Of a stretch of 64,000 nucleotides of DNA, positions 1 to 10,010 are shown piece by piece. Origin of the DNA: Novosphingobium sp. MW5 (GTDB lineage Bacteria > Pseudomonadota > Alphaproteobacteria > Sphingomonadales > Sphingomonadaceae). The notes under the pieces were generated by a model, which saw only the letters and a list, made by a program, of their open reading frames with translations, had not been told where the DNA came from and ran no database searches. Position 1 is the stretch's first letter; every line of letters starts with the position of its first letter. The position numbers and the translations under genes are program-made. The stretch is from positions 434,001-498,000 of the forward strand of contig JAPCWB010000001.1 in NCBI GenBank assembly GCA_025938935.1, given 5' to 3'.

Positions 1-2119
1 CTGTCCCCCGGGGTAAACAGGTTCATCCGGCTGGCGTCGAGCGACCAGCCCGAACTGCCGAGCTTTGAGCCGGAGACGAGCGTCCCGTTGAGGTGCGCCG
101 CCGTCCAGCCGCGCCGGTACTGCGCGCCGAGCCGCCAGTATTCGCTTGGCTGCCATGCGGCCCCGGCATCGACGAACAGGCTGTCCGCCCCGCCCTTGCC
201 GCCAAGGCCGGAGTGAAGCCTCGCGCCGAGCATGGTGCGATCCTCGCGCAGCCAGCTGGCTCCCAAAGTTGCGTCTAAGGGCCCGAGTTTGCGGTCGAGC
301 GAGGCGCCGAAGCGGAAGAAGTGGTCCGACAGGCGCGGGTTGAGCAGGTTGTTGGCGAAGGTGATCGGCGAGCCGGTGAGCGCCTTGCCGTTCTCCGCCA
401 TCAGCGTCACGCCGGTCGATCCGACCTGCCGCCGCAGCGCCATCGAGGTAAGGCCCGTGCGGTAGAAACCGAAGTCGCTGGAGGGATCGCCGCTCACCAG
501 AAAGGCCGGGCGCGACTGGCCCTGTAGCTGCGCGACCATGCCGTCGGCACCCTGCGCATAGGCAAAGCCCATCGCGCTGCGCGGGGATAGTTTCGCAATT
601 ACCCGCGCGGCGAGAACCCGCGCCGCCTCGGCATCGCGGGGCGAAAGGCGGAGCTGTCCGCTCCAGCCCATCGGCCGTCCGGAGGCCACCGGATCGGCGA
701 CGGTAAAGGCCATCGATAGGCCGCCCGCGCCGCCATTCACGCCGCGGCTGCCCGCGAGCAGCGCGCCGCCGAGCTTGGGCACCGCCTGGGCCGCGCGCAT
801 CGTCGCACCGAAGTTGACCGTATAGGCGCGGCCATAGCTGTCGAGCACGGTTGCCGGCAGGTACTGGCCGTTGCCCGCATCGCCCATGGCCGGGGAGCCC
901 GAAACGCTCGTCTCCCCAAGCGGCACCAGCGCGTTCGAGCTGTCCGCCAGCGTCGTCGCGCCCTGCGGGGCAAAGGCCGCGCCGATGTTCATGATGCCGC
1001 GGCCATAGATGTCGTCAGTCCCGACCGCACCGGCATCGCTTGCCGTGCGCAGCAACAGATCGACCGTCTGGGTGGCGGTGAGATTGGGGAAATATTGCCG
1101 AAGCAAAGCCACGGCGCCCGATATCTGCGGCGCGGCAAAGCTGGTGCCGGAAACCACCGTCACGAACTGCTGGCCGGTGCCATCGGTGGTGATCTTGATC
1201 GAACCGTTCTCGTAAACGCAGCAGACCCGGTCACCCAGCGCCATGAGGTACCACTGGGCCTCGGTCCCGGCGTGGTTCGAGAAAGTCGAGATCGTGCGGT
1301 TATCGTCCACCGAGCCGGCAATGATCACGTTGCCGTTGCCGGCCTGCCTGATCCCTACGGCAAGGCTGTCCGGATTGGTCGTGCTCGATACCCCGTCGTT
1401 CCCGGCCGAAACCACAACCACCACGCCCGCATTCGCCGCCCGCGCAATCGCGGCACGCAGGGCGGTGTTCGGCGGCGATCCGCCGAGCGAGATGTTGATC
1501 ACCTTTGCGCCGGCGCTGATCGCGCGGTCGACCCCAAGGGTGATGGCGGAATCGAAGAAGGTGCAGCCGCCCGAGTCGCCAACCTTTGGCGTTGCGCATG
1601 ACCCCGGGAATCGGCGCGCAGGGCCTGGATCGTCGCTTCATAGGCGATACCAACGATGCCGGTGTTGTTGCGCGCCGCGGCCGCCGTCAGGGCGACCTGC
1701 GTGCCGTGGCTGGAATCGGCATTGCTCACGCCGCGGCTTCCGGCAACGTCTGCCGAAGCGGCGGAGATGCGGCCGGAGAATTCGGGATTGGTCGTATCGA
1801 TACCCGAATCGATGATCGCCAGGGTCACTCCCGCGCCGGTCGCGCCAAGCTGCCATGCCGGGATGACATTGTGGAACGAAGGCCCGTCCGAGCGCCGGTA
1901 TTCCGCCGTATCGAAAGTTGCGGCCGGAGTCGGAGTGGGGGTGGGCGTCGGAGTAGGGGTCGGCGTTGGCGGCGGGCTGGGAGGCGGCGTGCTGATCGGC
2001 CCGCCTCCGCTGCTTCCTCCGCATGCGCTGAGCATCAGCGTAAACGCAATGGCTGCGCCTGCGCGCCTCGTTTTCCCGATATCCCTGCGTCCGCTGGACG
2101 CGCCACCTCTTGCGACCAT
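1..2119 (-). pseudogene. S8 (subtilisin-like) serine protease with C-terminal autotransporter-like region, frameshifted and cut by the window edge
   Basis: Secreted or surface protease. From the chosen ATG (2119, good AGGGG ribosome site; an ATG at 2125 is possible) the protein has a lipoprotein-type signal with lipobox LSAC near residue 33, a proline-threonine repeat linker, then the S8 domain: Asp in IIDSGID, His in SSHGTQVA, and Ser in GTSFAAP coded near 1130-1140. After the protease domain come several hundred residues rich in short alternating segments, as in an outer-membrane beta-barrel, running off at position 1. The frame breaks near 1601-1607: restoring one base in the C4G3 run joins the Asp/His part to the Ser part without loss. 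All three catalytic residues are present, so a sequencing error is as likely as a dead gene. Confidence 0.8.
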
Positions 2120-2244
2120 GCACATCCCCTAACGCGATTAGAATGACGGAAGGGTGAACAATTGACCATCCGGAATGTGCCGCAATGCTTGCTCATTTCT
2201 CAATCGAGCGATAGGCGCGGCGCGAAACAGGAAACCACGGGGAC

Positions 2245-3090
2245 ATGACCCAGATGACCGACCTTGCCGCCCAGATCGAAGCCGCCTTCGAATCGCGCGA
2301 TACCGTTACCCCGGCTTCGGCCGATGTCCGCGCCATCGTCGACCAGGCGCTCGACCTGCTCGACAGCGGCCAGGCCCGCGTGGCCGAGCCCGATGGACAG
2401 GGCGGCTGGAAGGTCAACCAGTGGCTCAAGAAGGCCGTGCTGCTCAGCTTCCGCCTTAATGACAACGGCGTGATGGAATACGGCGCGGCCGGTGCCCCTG
2501 CATTCGACAAGGTGCCGCTCAAGTTCACCGGCTGGGACGATGCCCGCTTCCGCGAATCGGGCGTTCGCGTGGTGCCTGGCGCGGTCGTGCGCCGCAGCGC
2601 CTTCATCGCCAAGGGCGTGGTGCTTATGCCCAGCTTCGTGAACCTTGGCGCGCACGTTGGCGAAGGCACGATGGTCGATACCTGGGCCACGGTCGGTTCC
2701 TGCGCGCAGATCGGCAAGAACGTGCACATCTCTGGCGGAGCCGGCATCGGCGGCGTGCTCGAACCGCTGCAGGCGGGCCCGGTAATCATCGAGGACAACT
2801 GCTTCATCGGCGCGCGTTCGGAAGTGGCCGAAGGCGTGATCGTTGGCACAGGCGCTGTGCTCTCGATGGGCGTTTACATCGGCGCATCGACCAAGATCGT
2901 CGATCGCGCGACGGGCGAGGTCCATATCGGCAAGGTGCCGCCCTACAGCGTCGTCGTCCCCGGTGCGCTGCCGGGCAAGCCACTTGCCGATGGCACCCCC
3001 GGCCCGTCGCTCTACTGCGCGGTGATCGTGAAGACGGTCGATGCCCAGACGCGCTCCAAGACCGGCATCAACGAGCTGCTGCGCGACTGA
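2245..3090 (+). CDS. dapD: 2,3,4,5-tetrahydropyridine-2,6-dicarboxylate N-succinyltransferase
   Basis: Cytoplasmic enzyme of the succinylase branch of lysine and meso-diaminopimelate synthesis; transfers succinyl from succinyl-CoA to tetrahydrodipicolinate. 281 residues, the usual family length. The N-terminal helical region (about 1-100) is followed by hexapeptide-repeat left-handed beta-helix, with the family stretch [19 protein letters not shown] and the C-terminal CoA-binding part. It stands alone: the neighbouring protease reads away from it and no other dap gene is present. Confidence 0.95.
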   Translation: MTQMTDLAAQIEAAFESRDTVTPASADVRAIVDQALDLLDSGQARVAEPDGQGGWKVNQWLKKAVLLSFRLNDNGVMEYGAAGAPAFDKVPLKFTGWDDARFRESGVRVVPGAVVRRSAFIAKGVVLMPSFVNLGAHVGEGTMVDTWATVGSCAQIGKNVHISGGAGIGGVLEPLQAGPVIIEDNCFIGARSEVAEGVIVGTGAVLSMGVYIGASTKIVDRATGEVHIGKVPPYSVVVPGALPGKPLADGTPGPSLYCAVIVKTVDAQTRSKTGINELLRD

Positions 3091-3149
3091 TCGGGAACCC
3101 CGGCGCATTCCCATCGTTTCCTTGTGAGCAATTCACGAGGAACCGGACC

Positions 3150-3359
3150 ATGGAACGCCAAGGCGAAGAAATTCACGTCACCGAAACGGAGGCCAAGGCC
3201 GGCCGCCGCGGCAACCACGTGCGCAATATCCTGGTCATCAGCCTGTTTCTGGCGATCGTGATCATGAGCGCAATGTGGATCACCGGCGCGCTCAACGCCC
3301 AGCAGGATCACAGCAAGGACGCCGTGAGTAACCAGGCTTCGCCCACGCCGACACCGTGA
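3150..3359 (+). CDS. small single-span membrane protein, unknown function
   Basis: 69 residues. A charged cytoplasmic N-terminus (about 1-25) precedes one hydrophobic helix (NILVISLFLAIVIMSAMWI), followed by a short polar tail ending in a TPTP motif. A GAGGA ribosome site lies 8 bases before the ATG, which supports it as a real gene. It sits 59 bases after dapD on the same strand and may be co-transcribed. I do not recognise a family. Confidence 0.65.
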   Translation: MERQGEEIHVTETEAKAGRRGNHVRNILVISLFLAIVIMSAMWITGALNAQQDHSKDAVSNQASPTPTP

Positions 3360-3410
3360 CCTGAAGAGACAGGGCTGGCTTAGCCTCTCTCTTGCGGGCA
3401 AAGGGTGAGC

Positions 3411-3845
3411 ATGTCCTACATGCTCCACGAGTTCGCCGTGTCATCGCTTATGGTGGTGCTGTGCGTCGCTATCCACGGCATTGGCCTGTTCAGCCTCAGC
3501 CGCGCAATCCGGACGGAAGCTTCGATCGAGCGCCTGCGCCGCATCGATCCGCTAAGCCCGCGTGGTGCGATCTTTACCCTCGTAGTGGTCGTCGCCATGC
3601 TTGCCCTGCACGGCATCGAAATCTGGGCCTTCGCCTTCGTCTATCTAGCCACGGGCGCGGTGAACGGGCTGGAGAACGCGCTCTATTTCTCGACCATTTC
3701 CTATTCGACCGTGGGTTACAATGACGCCCACATCAGCGACACATGGCGCCTGCTGGGCGCGTTCGAATCGATCTTGGGCGTATTCCTGCTGGGTTGGTCG
3801 ACGGCCTTCTTCTTCCGCATGTTGGGCCGCATCGACGCGCACTAG
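3411..3845 (+). CDS. two-helix potassium-channel-like protein (Ion_trans_2 type)
   Basis: About 144 residues with two membrane helices flanking a pore loop; a third hydrophobic segment lies at the N-terminus. The pore reads [12 protein letters not shown], close to the K+ selectivity filter TVGYGD but with Asn for the second Gly. No cytoplasmic RCK/TrkA domain is attached. I chose ATG 3411 because AAGGG lies 5 bases upstream; a GTG at 3405 would overlap that site. The stop codon overlaps that of the convergent dipeptidase gene by four bases (CTAG). Confidence 0.75.
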   Translation: MSYMLHEFAVSSLMVVLCVAIHGIGLFSLSRAIRTEASIERLRRIDPLSPRGAIFTLVVVVAMLALHGIEIWAFAFVYLATGAVNGLENALYFSTISYSTVGYNDAHISDTWRLLGAFESILGVFLLGWSTAFFFRMLGRIDAH

Positions 3846-5101
3846 AAGGTGGTCGGATTCTCGATCGGAGCGTCGCCCTTGCGGGAGGCCGCATAGGCCT
3901 CGGCCGCCTTCAGCACGCGCATGATGTTGCGGCTCGAAAGCTTTTCGAGATCGGCCTGGCTCCAGCCGCGGCGCGCCAGTTCGGTGAACAGGGCCGGGTA
4001 GGTCGACACATCCTCCATGCCCTTCACCGTCGTCTCGATCCCATCGAGATCCCCGCCGAGCCCGACATGGTCCGGCCCGATGAGCTTGGCGACATAGTCG
4101 ATCTGGTTGGCGACATCGGTCAGGCTGCCATTGGGTGCAGGGTTGGCCTTTTCCCAAGCCTCGAGCTCTGCCTTGGCACCGGCAGGATCGCCGATATGGC
4201 CCGCTTCGATCCGCGCCTTTTCACCGGCGCGGCGCACGCTCCATGCGCGCGTTTCGCCCACGACATAGGCCGGGTAGAAATTGATCATCAGCACGCCGCC
4301 GTTCGCTTTGAGCGCCTGGAGCGCCGCGTCGGACACATTGCGCGGATGACTGTTCAGCGCGCGGGCGTTCGAATGACTGAAGATTACCGGGGCCTTGGCC
4401 ACGCGGAAAGCGTCCATCATCGTCGCTTCGCTGACATGGCTGAGGTCGACCAGCATGCCCAGCCGCTGCATCTCGCGCACCACGTCCTCGCCGAACGGGG
4501 TGAGGCCGTCATGCTTGGGATCGTCGGTCGCGGCATCGGCCCAGGCGGTGTTCTTGAAGTGGGTCAGCGTCATATAGCGCGCACCGAGTGCATGCATCTG
4601 GCGCAGCACGGCAAGGCTGCCGCCGATCGAATGGCCCCCTTCCATGCCGACCAGCGAAGCAACCTTGCCCGCCTTTTGCGCGGCGGTGACGCAGGCGCTG
4701 TCGACGCAGAACTGCAGGTCACTGGGGTAAAGCGCGACCAGCCGCTTCACCGTGTCGATCTGTTCGAGCGTGGCCTGCACGGCCTGCGGTTCGGGCAGCT
4801 GGGCCGAGACATAGACCGACCAGAACTGCGCGCCCAGCCGGCCCTTGCGGATACGATTGAGGTCGGTCTGCATGGCGCCAAATCCCTTGGCCGCGTCCGC
4901 CGTGCCGGTCGTGTCGCGGAAGTCGAACCCGGCGAGCACGTTCTTGCGCCGGTCGCGCAGCTGTTCGGGAACGTCGTTGTGCCCGTCCCACACCGGTGCG
5001 GCCTTGAGCGCAGCATCGGCCACCTGTTCGGGCGTACCGGCGGCCGAAGGGCCAGCAAGGACGAAAAGCAGGCTTGCGCCGGCGGCAAGGAAGTGACGCA
5101 T
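3842..5101 (-). CDS. membrane dipeptidase, peptidase family M19
   Basis: Zinc-dependent dipeptidase, 419 residues, exported: the ATG at 5101 opens a signal peptide ([22 protein letters not shown]). Zinc-ligand motifs of the family are visible: WDGHNDVP near the mature N-terminus, the Glu of [10 protein letters not shown], His in VDLSHVS, His in FSHSNAR, and Asp in [10 protein letters not shown]. It probably cleaves dipeptides (often including D-amino-acid dipeptides) in the periplasm. An upstream ATG at 5140 would extend it without a signal peptide and is less likely. Confidence 0.92.
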   Translation of the reverse strand: MRHFLAAGASLLFVLAGPSAAGTPEQVADAALKAAPVWDGHNDVPEQLRDRRKNVLAGFDFRDTTGTADAAKGFGAMQTDLNRIRKGRLGAQFWSVYVSAQLPEPQAVQATLEQIDTVKRLVALYPSDLQFCVDSACVTAAQKAGKVASLVGMEGGHSIGGSLAVLRQMHALGARYMTLTHFKNTAWADAATDDPKHDGLTPFGEDVVREMQRLGMLVDLSHVSEATMMDAFRVAKAPVIFSHSNARALNSHPRNVSDAALQALKANGGVLMINFYPAYVVGETRAWSVRRAGEKARIEAGHIGDPAGAKAELEAWEKANPAPNGSLTDVANQIDYVAKLIGPDHVGLGGDLDGIETTVKGMEDVSTYPALFTELARRGWSQADLEKLSSRNIMRVLKAAEAYAASRKGDAPIENPTTF

Positions 5102-5184
5102 CGGGTTCCTCTCGGGAATCGGGAAATGGCTCTGGGCCATAGAAACGCTACTTCGCTTGCCGCTTCAAGCGCGTTCGCAGGGGA

Positions 5185-5439
5185 TCAGCCCTCGGCTTCA
5201 CGCTCAAAGGCTGCCTGCCCGCCCAATCGCGCCGCGATCCGCCCCAGTATGGCGAGCACACCGATGGCGATCACCGTGGCGAGGATGGCGTATGTATAAA
5301 GTCCGGCGAGATCGTCGCCGAGGCCAAGCTGGGCCAGCGTCGCCTTGATCGCCTCGTTCCAGGCAAGCGCGGCAACGAGGCCGAGAGAGGCCGAAGCCAA
5401 GGTGATCATGGTCTGGACCATGGCGCGCGGATCGATCAT
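5185..5439 (-). CDS. DUF5654-like small membrane protein
   Basis: 84 residues from ATG 5439, which has a strong GGAAGGGGG ribosome site. Two hydrophobic helices are separated by a short loop (LGLVAALAWNEAIK and YAILATVIAIGVLAILG), with a charged C-terminus. It resembles DUF5654 proteins, whose function is unknown. It lies 44 bases downstream of the lysozyme-like gene on the same strand, an arrangement like an endolysin-holin pair; that reading is inference only. Confidence 0.7.
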   Translation of the reverse strand: MIDPRAMVQTMITLASASLGLVAALAWNEAIKATLAQLGLGDDLAGLYTYAILATVIAIGVLAILGRIAARLGGQAAFEREAEG

Positions 5440-5483
5440 TTTGTCCCCCTTCCGATTGAAATGGTGGGGAATTCGTAACCGGA

Positions 5484-6125
5484 TCACGCCAACATGGCCA
5501 GAGCCTCGGCGCGTTCCTGCGGATAACGGCGCAGAGCCACATTGGTCAGCGTGCGCTGCACCGCGGGGACCGAACGCGCCGCGAGTGAAAGGACATGGCG
5601 CGACCGGCGCTCATAGATCGCTTCGATCAGGGCCCGATCATGCTGAGGCGTGCTGCGCGCCGCAGCGGCATCGGCATCGGCCAGTGCGGCGCTGACGATC
5701 CGAACCGCGCTTCCGTGCTGAACGGCCGTGGACCATATGGCATCACGAAGGGCCGGTGCCCGCTGGTCGAGATCATAGCCGCTGCTCGCTTCGACCGCCT
5801 TGATGACCGGGCGATAATGTGTGCGTTCGATAAAGGCGTGCTGGGCTTCACCGAAGGATTTGCCCTCACGGGCGGCAATCCCTTTCCACGCGGCGCTGAA
5901 CTCGGGCGAGCCCGGCGCTGCCGCAAGTTCACCGGCCCATGCCTTTCCCTCGCCGGCCAAAAAGGCCTCGACCGTACCCGTGCGGCTGGCGAGCTGGTAA
6001 GTGCCATAGGATACGCCCCCCGGATCGCCGCGGCCGCCCGAGACCGTGCCGGGACCGCGCCCGCCACTTTCGTATCGTTCGGACAGCGCGCCGAGTTTGC
6101 GGGGCGGTATCGCTTCATTGTTCAT
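5484..6125 (-). CDS. lysozyme-like / VgrG-related putative muralytic protein
   Basis: 213 residues. Near the N-terminus is YESGGRGPG...GDPGGVSYGTYQL, a pattern of lysozyme-superfamily and tail-lysin proteins in which the Glu of YESG would be catalytic. The rest is helical. There is no signal peptide, so export would need a holin-like partner or another route; a small two-helix membrane protein follows. The start has AAGGA 7 bases upstream. Function is inferred from motif resemblance; it could also be a peptidoglycan- or chitosan-type hydrolase with another role. Confidence 0.55.
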   Translation of the reverse strand: MNNEAIPPRKLGALSERYESGGRGPGTVSGGRGDPGGVSYGTYQLASRTGTVEAFLAGEGKAWAGELAAAPGSPEFSAAWKGIAAREGKSFGEAQHAFIERTHYRPVIKAVEASSGYDLDQRAPALRDAIWSTAVQHGSAVRIVSAALADADAAAARSTPQHDRALIEAIYERRSRHVLSLAARSVPAVQRTLTNVALRRYPQERAEALAMLA

Positions 6126-6239
6126 GATATGTTCCTTCGCTGATTGATGGGAAGACTGCGCCGCGATCCTTTCACAGGTGCGGGCTTGTAGGACAGCGGA
6201 ACTTGCGCGAAGTGCGCATTCGTGCTTCGCGCCGGGGCA

Positions 6240-6995
6240 ATGTCGCTGCTCGCCGATCCCTATGCCCTTGCCCTCGCTTGTCTTGCGGTGATCGTCATCG
6301 GCATGGCCAAGGGCGGACTCAGCGGCGTCGGCGCACTGGGCACGCCGATCCTTGCCCTTGCCCTGCCTCCGGCGATTGCCGCCGCTGTGCTGCTGCCCGT
6401 GATCATCGTGCAGGACGTGGTCAGCGTGTGGTCGTTCCGCCATGACTGGAACCGCTGGATCGTCGGCTGGATGCTGCCGGGGTGTCTGGTCGGGATTGCG
6501 CTCGCCACCGGTTTCTCCGCCTCGGTCGACGAGCGCTGGCTGCTCCTGCTGCTCGGCGTGATCACCATGGCATTTGGCGTACTGCGGCTCTGGGTAGAGC
6601 GCGGCGGACGGGTGGTTGCCGCCTCGAACTCGCCGGGCTGGGTTGGCACCCTGTTCGGCGTGGCCGCGGGCGTTACCAGCCAGATCGCCCACGCGGGCGG
6701 GCCGCCGTTCCAGATGTGGGTCACTCCGCGCCGCCTGCCGCATGTGACCTACATGGGCACCAATTCGGTCCTCTTTGCGCTGATGAACCTCGCCAAGGTG
6801 CCGAGCTACGTGATGCTCGGCACGCTCAATGGTCACACGCTGATGGCGGCGGTCCTGCTGATGCCGCTCGCCGTGGTCAGCACGCTCATCACCCTCAGGA
6901 TATTGCGGCGCATAACCTCGCAGGGGTTCTATACGATCATCTACTGGCTCATGGTGCTGCTCGGAGCAAAGCTGGTGTGGGACGGTCTGACGTGA
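6240..6995 (+). CDS. sulfite exporter TauE/SafE family membrane protein
   Basis: Polytopic inner-membrane protein of about 251 residues with around eight helices in two repeated halves. The family features LAVIVIGMAKGGLSGVGALGTPIL at the N-terminus and the internal Gly-rich turn TSQIAHAGGPPFQMW in the second half are visible. Members export organic or sulfur anions; the substrate here is not known. The stop overlaps the GTG start of the following GMC oxidoreductase, so the two are translationally coupled. Confidence 0.88.
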   Translation: MSLLADPYALALACLAVIVIGMAKGGLSGVGALGTPILALALPPAIAAAVLLPVIIVQDVVSVWSFRHDWNRWIVGWMLPGCLVGIALATGFSASVDERWLLLLLGVITMAFGVLRLWVERGGRVVAASNSPGWVGTLFGVAAGVTSQIAHAGGPPFQMWVTPRRLPHVTYMGTNSVLFALMNLAKVPSYVMLGTLNGHTLMAAVLLMPLAVVSTLITLRILRRITSQGFYTIIYWLMVLLGAKLVWDGLT

Positions 6996-8581
6996 GCGAG
7001 GAACGCTTCGATTACATCATCGCGGGCGCAGGGAGCGCGGGCTGCGTGCTGGCTAACCGGCTCTCCGCCGATCCGCGCAACCGGGTGCTGCTGCTCGAAG
7101 CCGGGGGGCGTGACAATTACGTCTGGGTAAAGGTGCCGGTCGGCTACCTCTATTGCATCGGCAACCCCCGGACCGACTGGTGCATGTCGACAGAGGCGGA
7201 GGCAGGGCTGAACGGCCGTTCGCTCAAGTACCCGCGCGGCAAGGTGCTCGGCGGGTGTTCATCGATCAACGGCATGATCTATATGCGCGGGCAGGCGCGC
7301 GATTACGATCACTGGCGGCAGCTCGGGCTCGAAGGCTGGGGCTGGGACGATGTCCTCCCGCTGTTCCGTAGGGCCGAGGACCACTTCGACGGCGACAGCG
7401 AATTCCACGGCGCGGGCGGAGAGATCCGCGTCGAAAAACAACGCCTGCGCTGGGATATCCTCGACGCCTTCCAGTCTGCAGCCGAGCAATGGGGCCTGCC
7501 GCGCACCGACGATTTCAACCGCGGCGACAACGAAGGTTCGGGCCTGTTCCAGGTGACGCAGCGCGCCGGTTGGCGATGGAGCGCGGCCGATGCCTTCCTG
7601 CGCCCGGTCCGCAGCCGTCCGAACCTTAAAGTGGTCACCGGCGCACTTGTCGACCGGGTGCTGGTGAAAGATGGTCGCGCCACCGGCATCGCCTATTCAA
7701 TCGGTGGTGAGGCGCGCGTGGCGCGGGCGGATGGCGAAGTCCTGCTCGCCTCGGGCGCAATCGGATCGCCGGCCATCCTCGAACGAACGGGCATTGGAGA
7801 TGCGGCTCGGTTGGATGAGCTGGGCATCACCCCGCTGGTAAATTTGCCCGCGGTTGGCGCGAACCTGCAGGATCACCTGCAATTGCGCTGCGCATGGAAA
7901 GTATCAGGCGTCTCGACGCTCAACCAGCGCGCGGCAAACCTCTTTGGCAAGGCGATGATCGGGCTGGAATATGTCCTGCGCCGCAGCGGCCCGATGGCCA
8001 TGGCGCCCAGCCAGCTCGGCATGTTCGTTAGAAGCGACGAACGGCAGGCGAGCGCCAACCTCGAATACCACGTCCAGCCGCTCAGCCTCGAGGCCTTCGG
8101 AGGCAATCTCGACCCGTGGCCCGCCTTCACCGCATCGGTCTGCAACCTGCGCCCGGAGAGCCGGGGGACGACGCGAATCCGCAGCGCGCGCGCTGAGGAT
8201 CATCCCGCGATCCGGCCGAATTACCTGTCAGCCGAGGAAGACCGCCGCGTGGCCGCGCGTTCGATTGCCATCACCCGGCAGATAGTCGCCCAGCCGGCCC
8301 TTTCGCCATATCACCCCGAAGAAATGCGCCCCGGCCTCCAGTACGCCAGCGAGGAAGAGCTGGTCGAGGCCGCCGGTCATGTCGGCACGACGATCTTCCA
8401 CCCGGTCGGCACGGCTGCCATGGGCAGCGTGGTCGATGCACGCCTGCGGGTGCAGGGTGTCGAGCGGCTGCGCGTGGTCGATGCCTCGGTCATGCCGACG
8501 ATCACCTCGGGCAATACGAATGCGCCGGTCATGATGATCGCCGAAAAGGGCGCGGCGATGGTGATGGCGGACGCGCGTTAG
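6992..8581 (+). CDS. GMC family oxidoreductase (choline dehydrogenase-like)
   Basis: FAD-dependent alcohol dehydrogenase of 529 residues. The GTG start overlaps the stop of the preceding transporter (GTGA). Motifs: FAD Rossmann fold YIIAGAGSAGCVLANRLS at the N-terminus; GMC signature 1 around YPRGKVLGGCSSINGMIYMRG; signature 2 around GAIGSPAILERTGIG; C-terminal catalytic His in TIFHPVGTAAMG with the partner Asn in SGNTNAPVMMIAEK. Substrate unknown; homologues act on choline or long-chain alcohols. Confidence 0.92.
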   Translation: MSEERFDYIIAGAGSAGCVLANRLSADPRNRVLLLEAGGRDNYVWVKVPVGYLYCIGNPRTDWCMSTEAEAGLNGRSLKYPRGKVLGGCSSINGMIYMRGQARDYDHWRQLGLEGWGWDDVLPLFRRAEDHFDGDSEFHGAGGEIRVEKQRLRWDILDAFQSAAEQWGLPRTDDFNRGDNEGSGLFQVTQRAGWRWSAADAFLRPVRSRPNLKVVTGALVDRVLVKDGRATGIAYSIGGEARVARADGEVLLASGAIGSPAILERTGIGDAARLDELGITPLVNLPAVGANLQDHLQLRCAWKVSGVSTLNQRAANLFGKAMIGLEYVLRRSGPMAMAPSQLGMFVRSDERQASANLEYHVQPLSLEAFGGNLDPWPAFTASVCNLRPESRGTTRIRSARAEDHPAIRPNYLSAEEDRRVAARSIAITRQIVAQPALSPYHPEEMRPGLQYASEEELVEAAGHVGTTIFHPVGTAAMGSVVDARLRVQGVERLRVVDASVMPTITSGNTNAPVMMIAEKGAAMVMADAR

Positions 8582-9828
8582 CCGAGCCAGGCGCGGCGAA
8601 GGCGCGGAGCGGCGAGGAACATCAGCAGCGTGGCAAGCAAATAGAGACTGCTCACCGAAACGCAGGCCAGCCGCAGTGCGTCGACCCCATGATCTGGCTT
8701 GAAGTGTTCGGCCAGCGAGCCAATCACCAGCGAACCCAGCGTCAGTCCGATCCCGTTGTTGACGAACAGGAAACATGCCGAGGCGGTGGCGCGCTCGTTC
8801 GCCGGGACGAGGTGTTGGACCGCCGTCACCACAGGACCGAGCCATATATAAATGAGCGCCGAGGGCAGAAGGAGCAGCACGAACAGCATGGTCGCGCTTG
8901 CAGCGTTCAGGGCAATGAAGAGCAGCGGGAAGCACAGCAGGTAGCCAAGCGCCGCGATGCGCGCATAGCCTGCCCGGTCGCCCCGGCCGATCCTGTCAGC
9001 GAGCACTCCGCCAGCATACATCCCGAACGATCCGGCAATCAGCTGCTGCGCGGCGAGGAACTGGCCCGTCTGGGTCAAGGTGAGGCCATAGTTCTGCTGG
9101 ACCACGGTGGGGATCCAGAAGGCAAGGCCATAGGCGACCAGCGAACCCGTCGCGGCGCCCAGCGAGATCAGCCAGAAGGTGGGCTGCGCGGCGAGGCGGC
9201 GGAAGGTGTCCATCACCGGCACGGCCACCACATCGGCGGGCTGCGGCTGGTCCTTCACCACCCGGCGGAACGGCCAGACCACCAAAAGCCCGGCCACGCC
9301 GAGCAAAACGAACGCCGCGCGCCAGTTGACGCTCGCCGCGATGACCGCGCCAAGCAACGCCCCAGCCGCCCGGCCCATGGGAATCCCGAGCGAATAGGTG
9401 GCCAGTGCCCGCGCGCGCTGTTCCGGCGGAAAGCGTTCCGAGATCAGGGCATAGGACGGGGCAACGCCGCCAGCCTCACCAATCCCCACGCCAAGGCGGC
9501 ACAGGAACAGCTGCCAGAAACCCGTCACCGCGCCGCACAGCGCGGTGAAGCCGCTCCATACTGCAAGGCTCCAGCCGATCACTTTGGCCCGGCCGCGCCG
9601 GTCCGCAAGCACGCCCAGCGGGATCGCCATGGTCGTGAACAGGAGCGAGAACGCAAGCCCGCCGAGCAGGCCCATCTGCGTATAGCTGAGATCAAGTTCC
9701 GCCATCACCGGCTTCGCAAGGATCGATAGAATCTGCCGGTCGAGGAAGTTGAAGGTATAGACCACGAGCAGCATGCCAAGCACGGCATTGGGCGATGAAG
9801 TCCGGGTTTCCGGAGATGCTGGCTGCAC
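8578..9828 (-). CDS. MFS transporter, spinster-like
   Basis: 416 residues and about 12 membrane helices. The conserved MFS loop 2-3 motif is GVLADRRGRAK, and VYTFNFLDRQILSIL in helix 1 is typical of the spinster-like subfamily. I chose GTG 9828 because AGGAG lies 6 bases upstream; a TTG at 9867 is possible. The stop overlaps that of the convergent GMC gene by four bases (TTAG). The substrate cannot be told from sequence. Confidence 0.88.
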   Translation of the reverse strand: MQPASPETRTSSPNAVLGMLLVVYTFNFLDRQILSILAKPVMAELDLSYTQMGLLGGLAFSLLFTTMAIPLGVLADRRGRAKVIGWSLAVWSGFTALCGAVTGFWQLFLCRLGVGIGEAGGVAPSYALISERFPPEQRARALATYSLGIPMGRAAGALLGAVIAASVNWRAAFVLLGVAGLLVVWPFRRVVKDQPQPADVVAVPVMDTFRRLAAQPTFWLISLGAATGSLVAYGLAFWIPTVVQQNYGLTLTQTGQFLAAQQLIAGSFGMYAGGVLADRIGRGDRAGYARIAALGYLLCFPLLFIALNAASATMLFVLLLLPSALIYIWLGPVVTAVQHLVPANERATASACFLFVNNGIGLTLGSLVIGSLAEHFKPDHGVDALRLACVSVSSLYLLATLLMFLAAPRLRRAWLG

Positions 9829-9902
9829 GCAAGGCTCCTGCTGATGGTCGGCGGCAGGTCTATCCAAGCCGTGCCGCTTCGGCTAGCCACCAGAGGATGG
9901 CA

Positions 9903-10010
9903 ATGCGGACACTTAGCCTTGCACGCGGCGATGTCGAGACGGTTGCAGCGGAAACCGAACGGCTCATCACCAGTTACCTTTCTGCAGGCCGGGATTGTCG
10001 ATGCGTTTGA
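9903..10010 (+). CDS. possible small protein overlapping the start of the EEP gene
   Basis: 35 codons beginning MRTLSLARGDVETVAAETE and ending in the bases that hold the start of the next gene. AGAGG lies about 8 bases before the ATG. The short helical composition looks coding, and the overlap would couple it to the downstream gene. It could equally be a chance frame in the leader region. Confidence 0.3.
   Translation: MRTLSLARGDVETVAAETERLITSYLSAGRDCRCV

Noticed and set aside
3743..5299. Long plus-strand frame antisense to the M19 dipeptidase
   Set aside because: Shadow frame with Arg/Ala/Gly-biased composition; the dipeptidase motifs on the other strand are clear.
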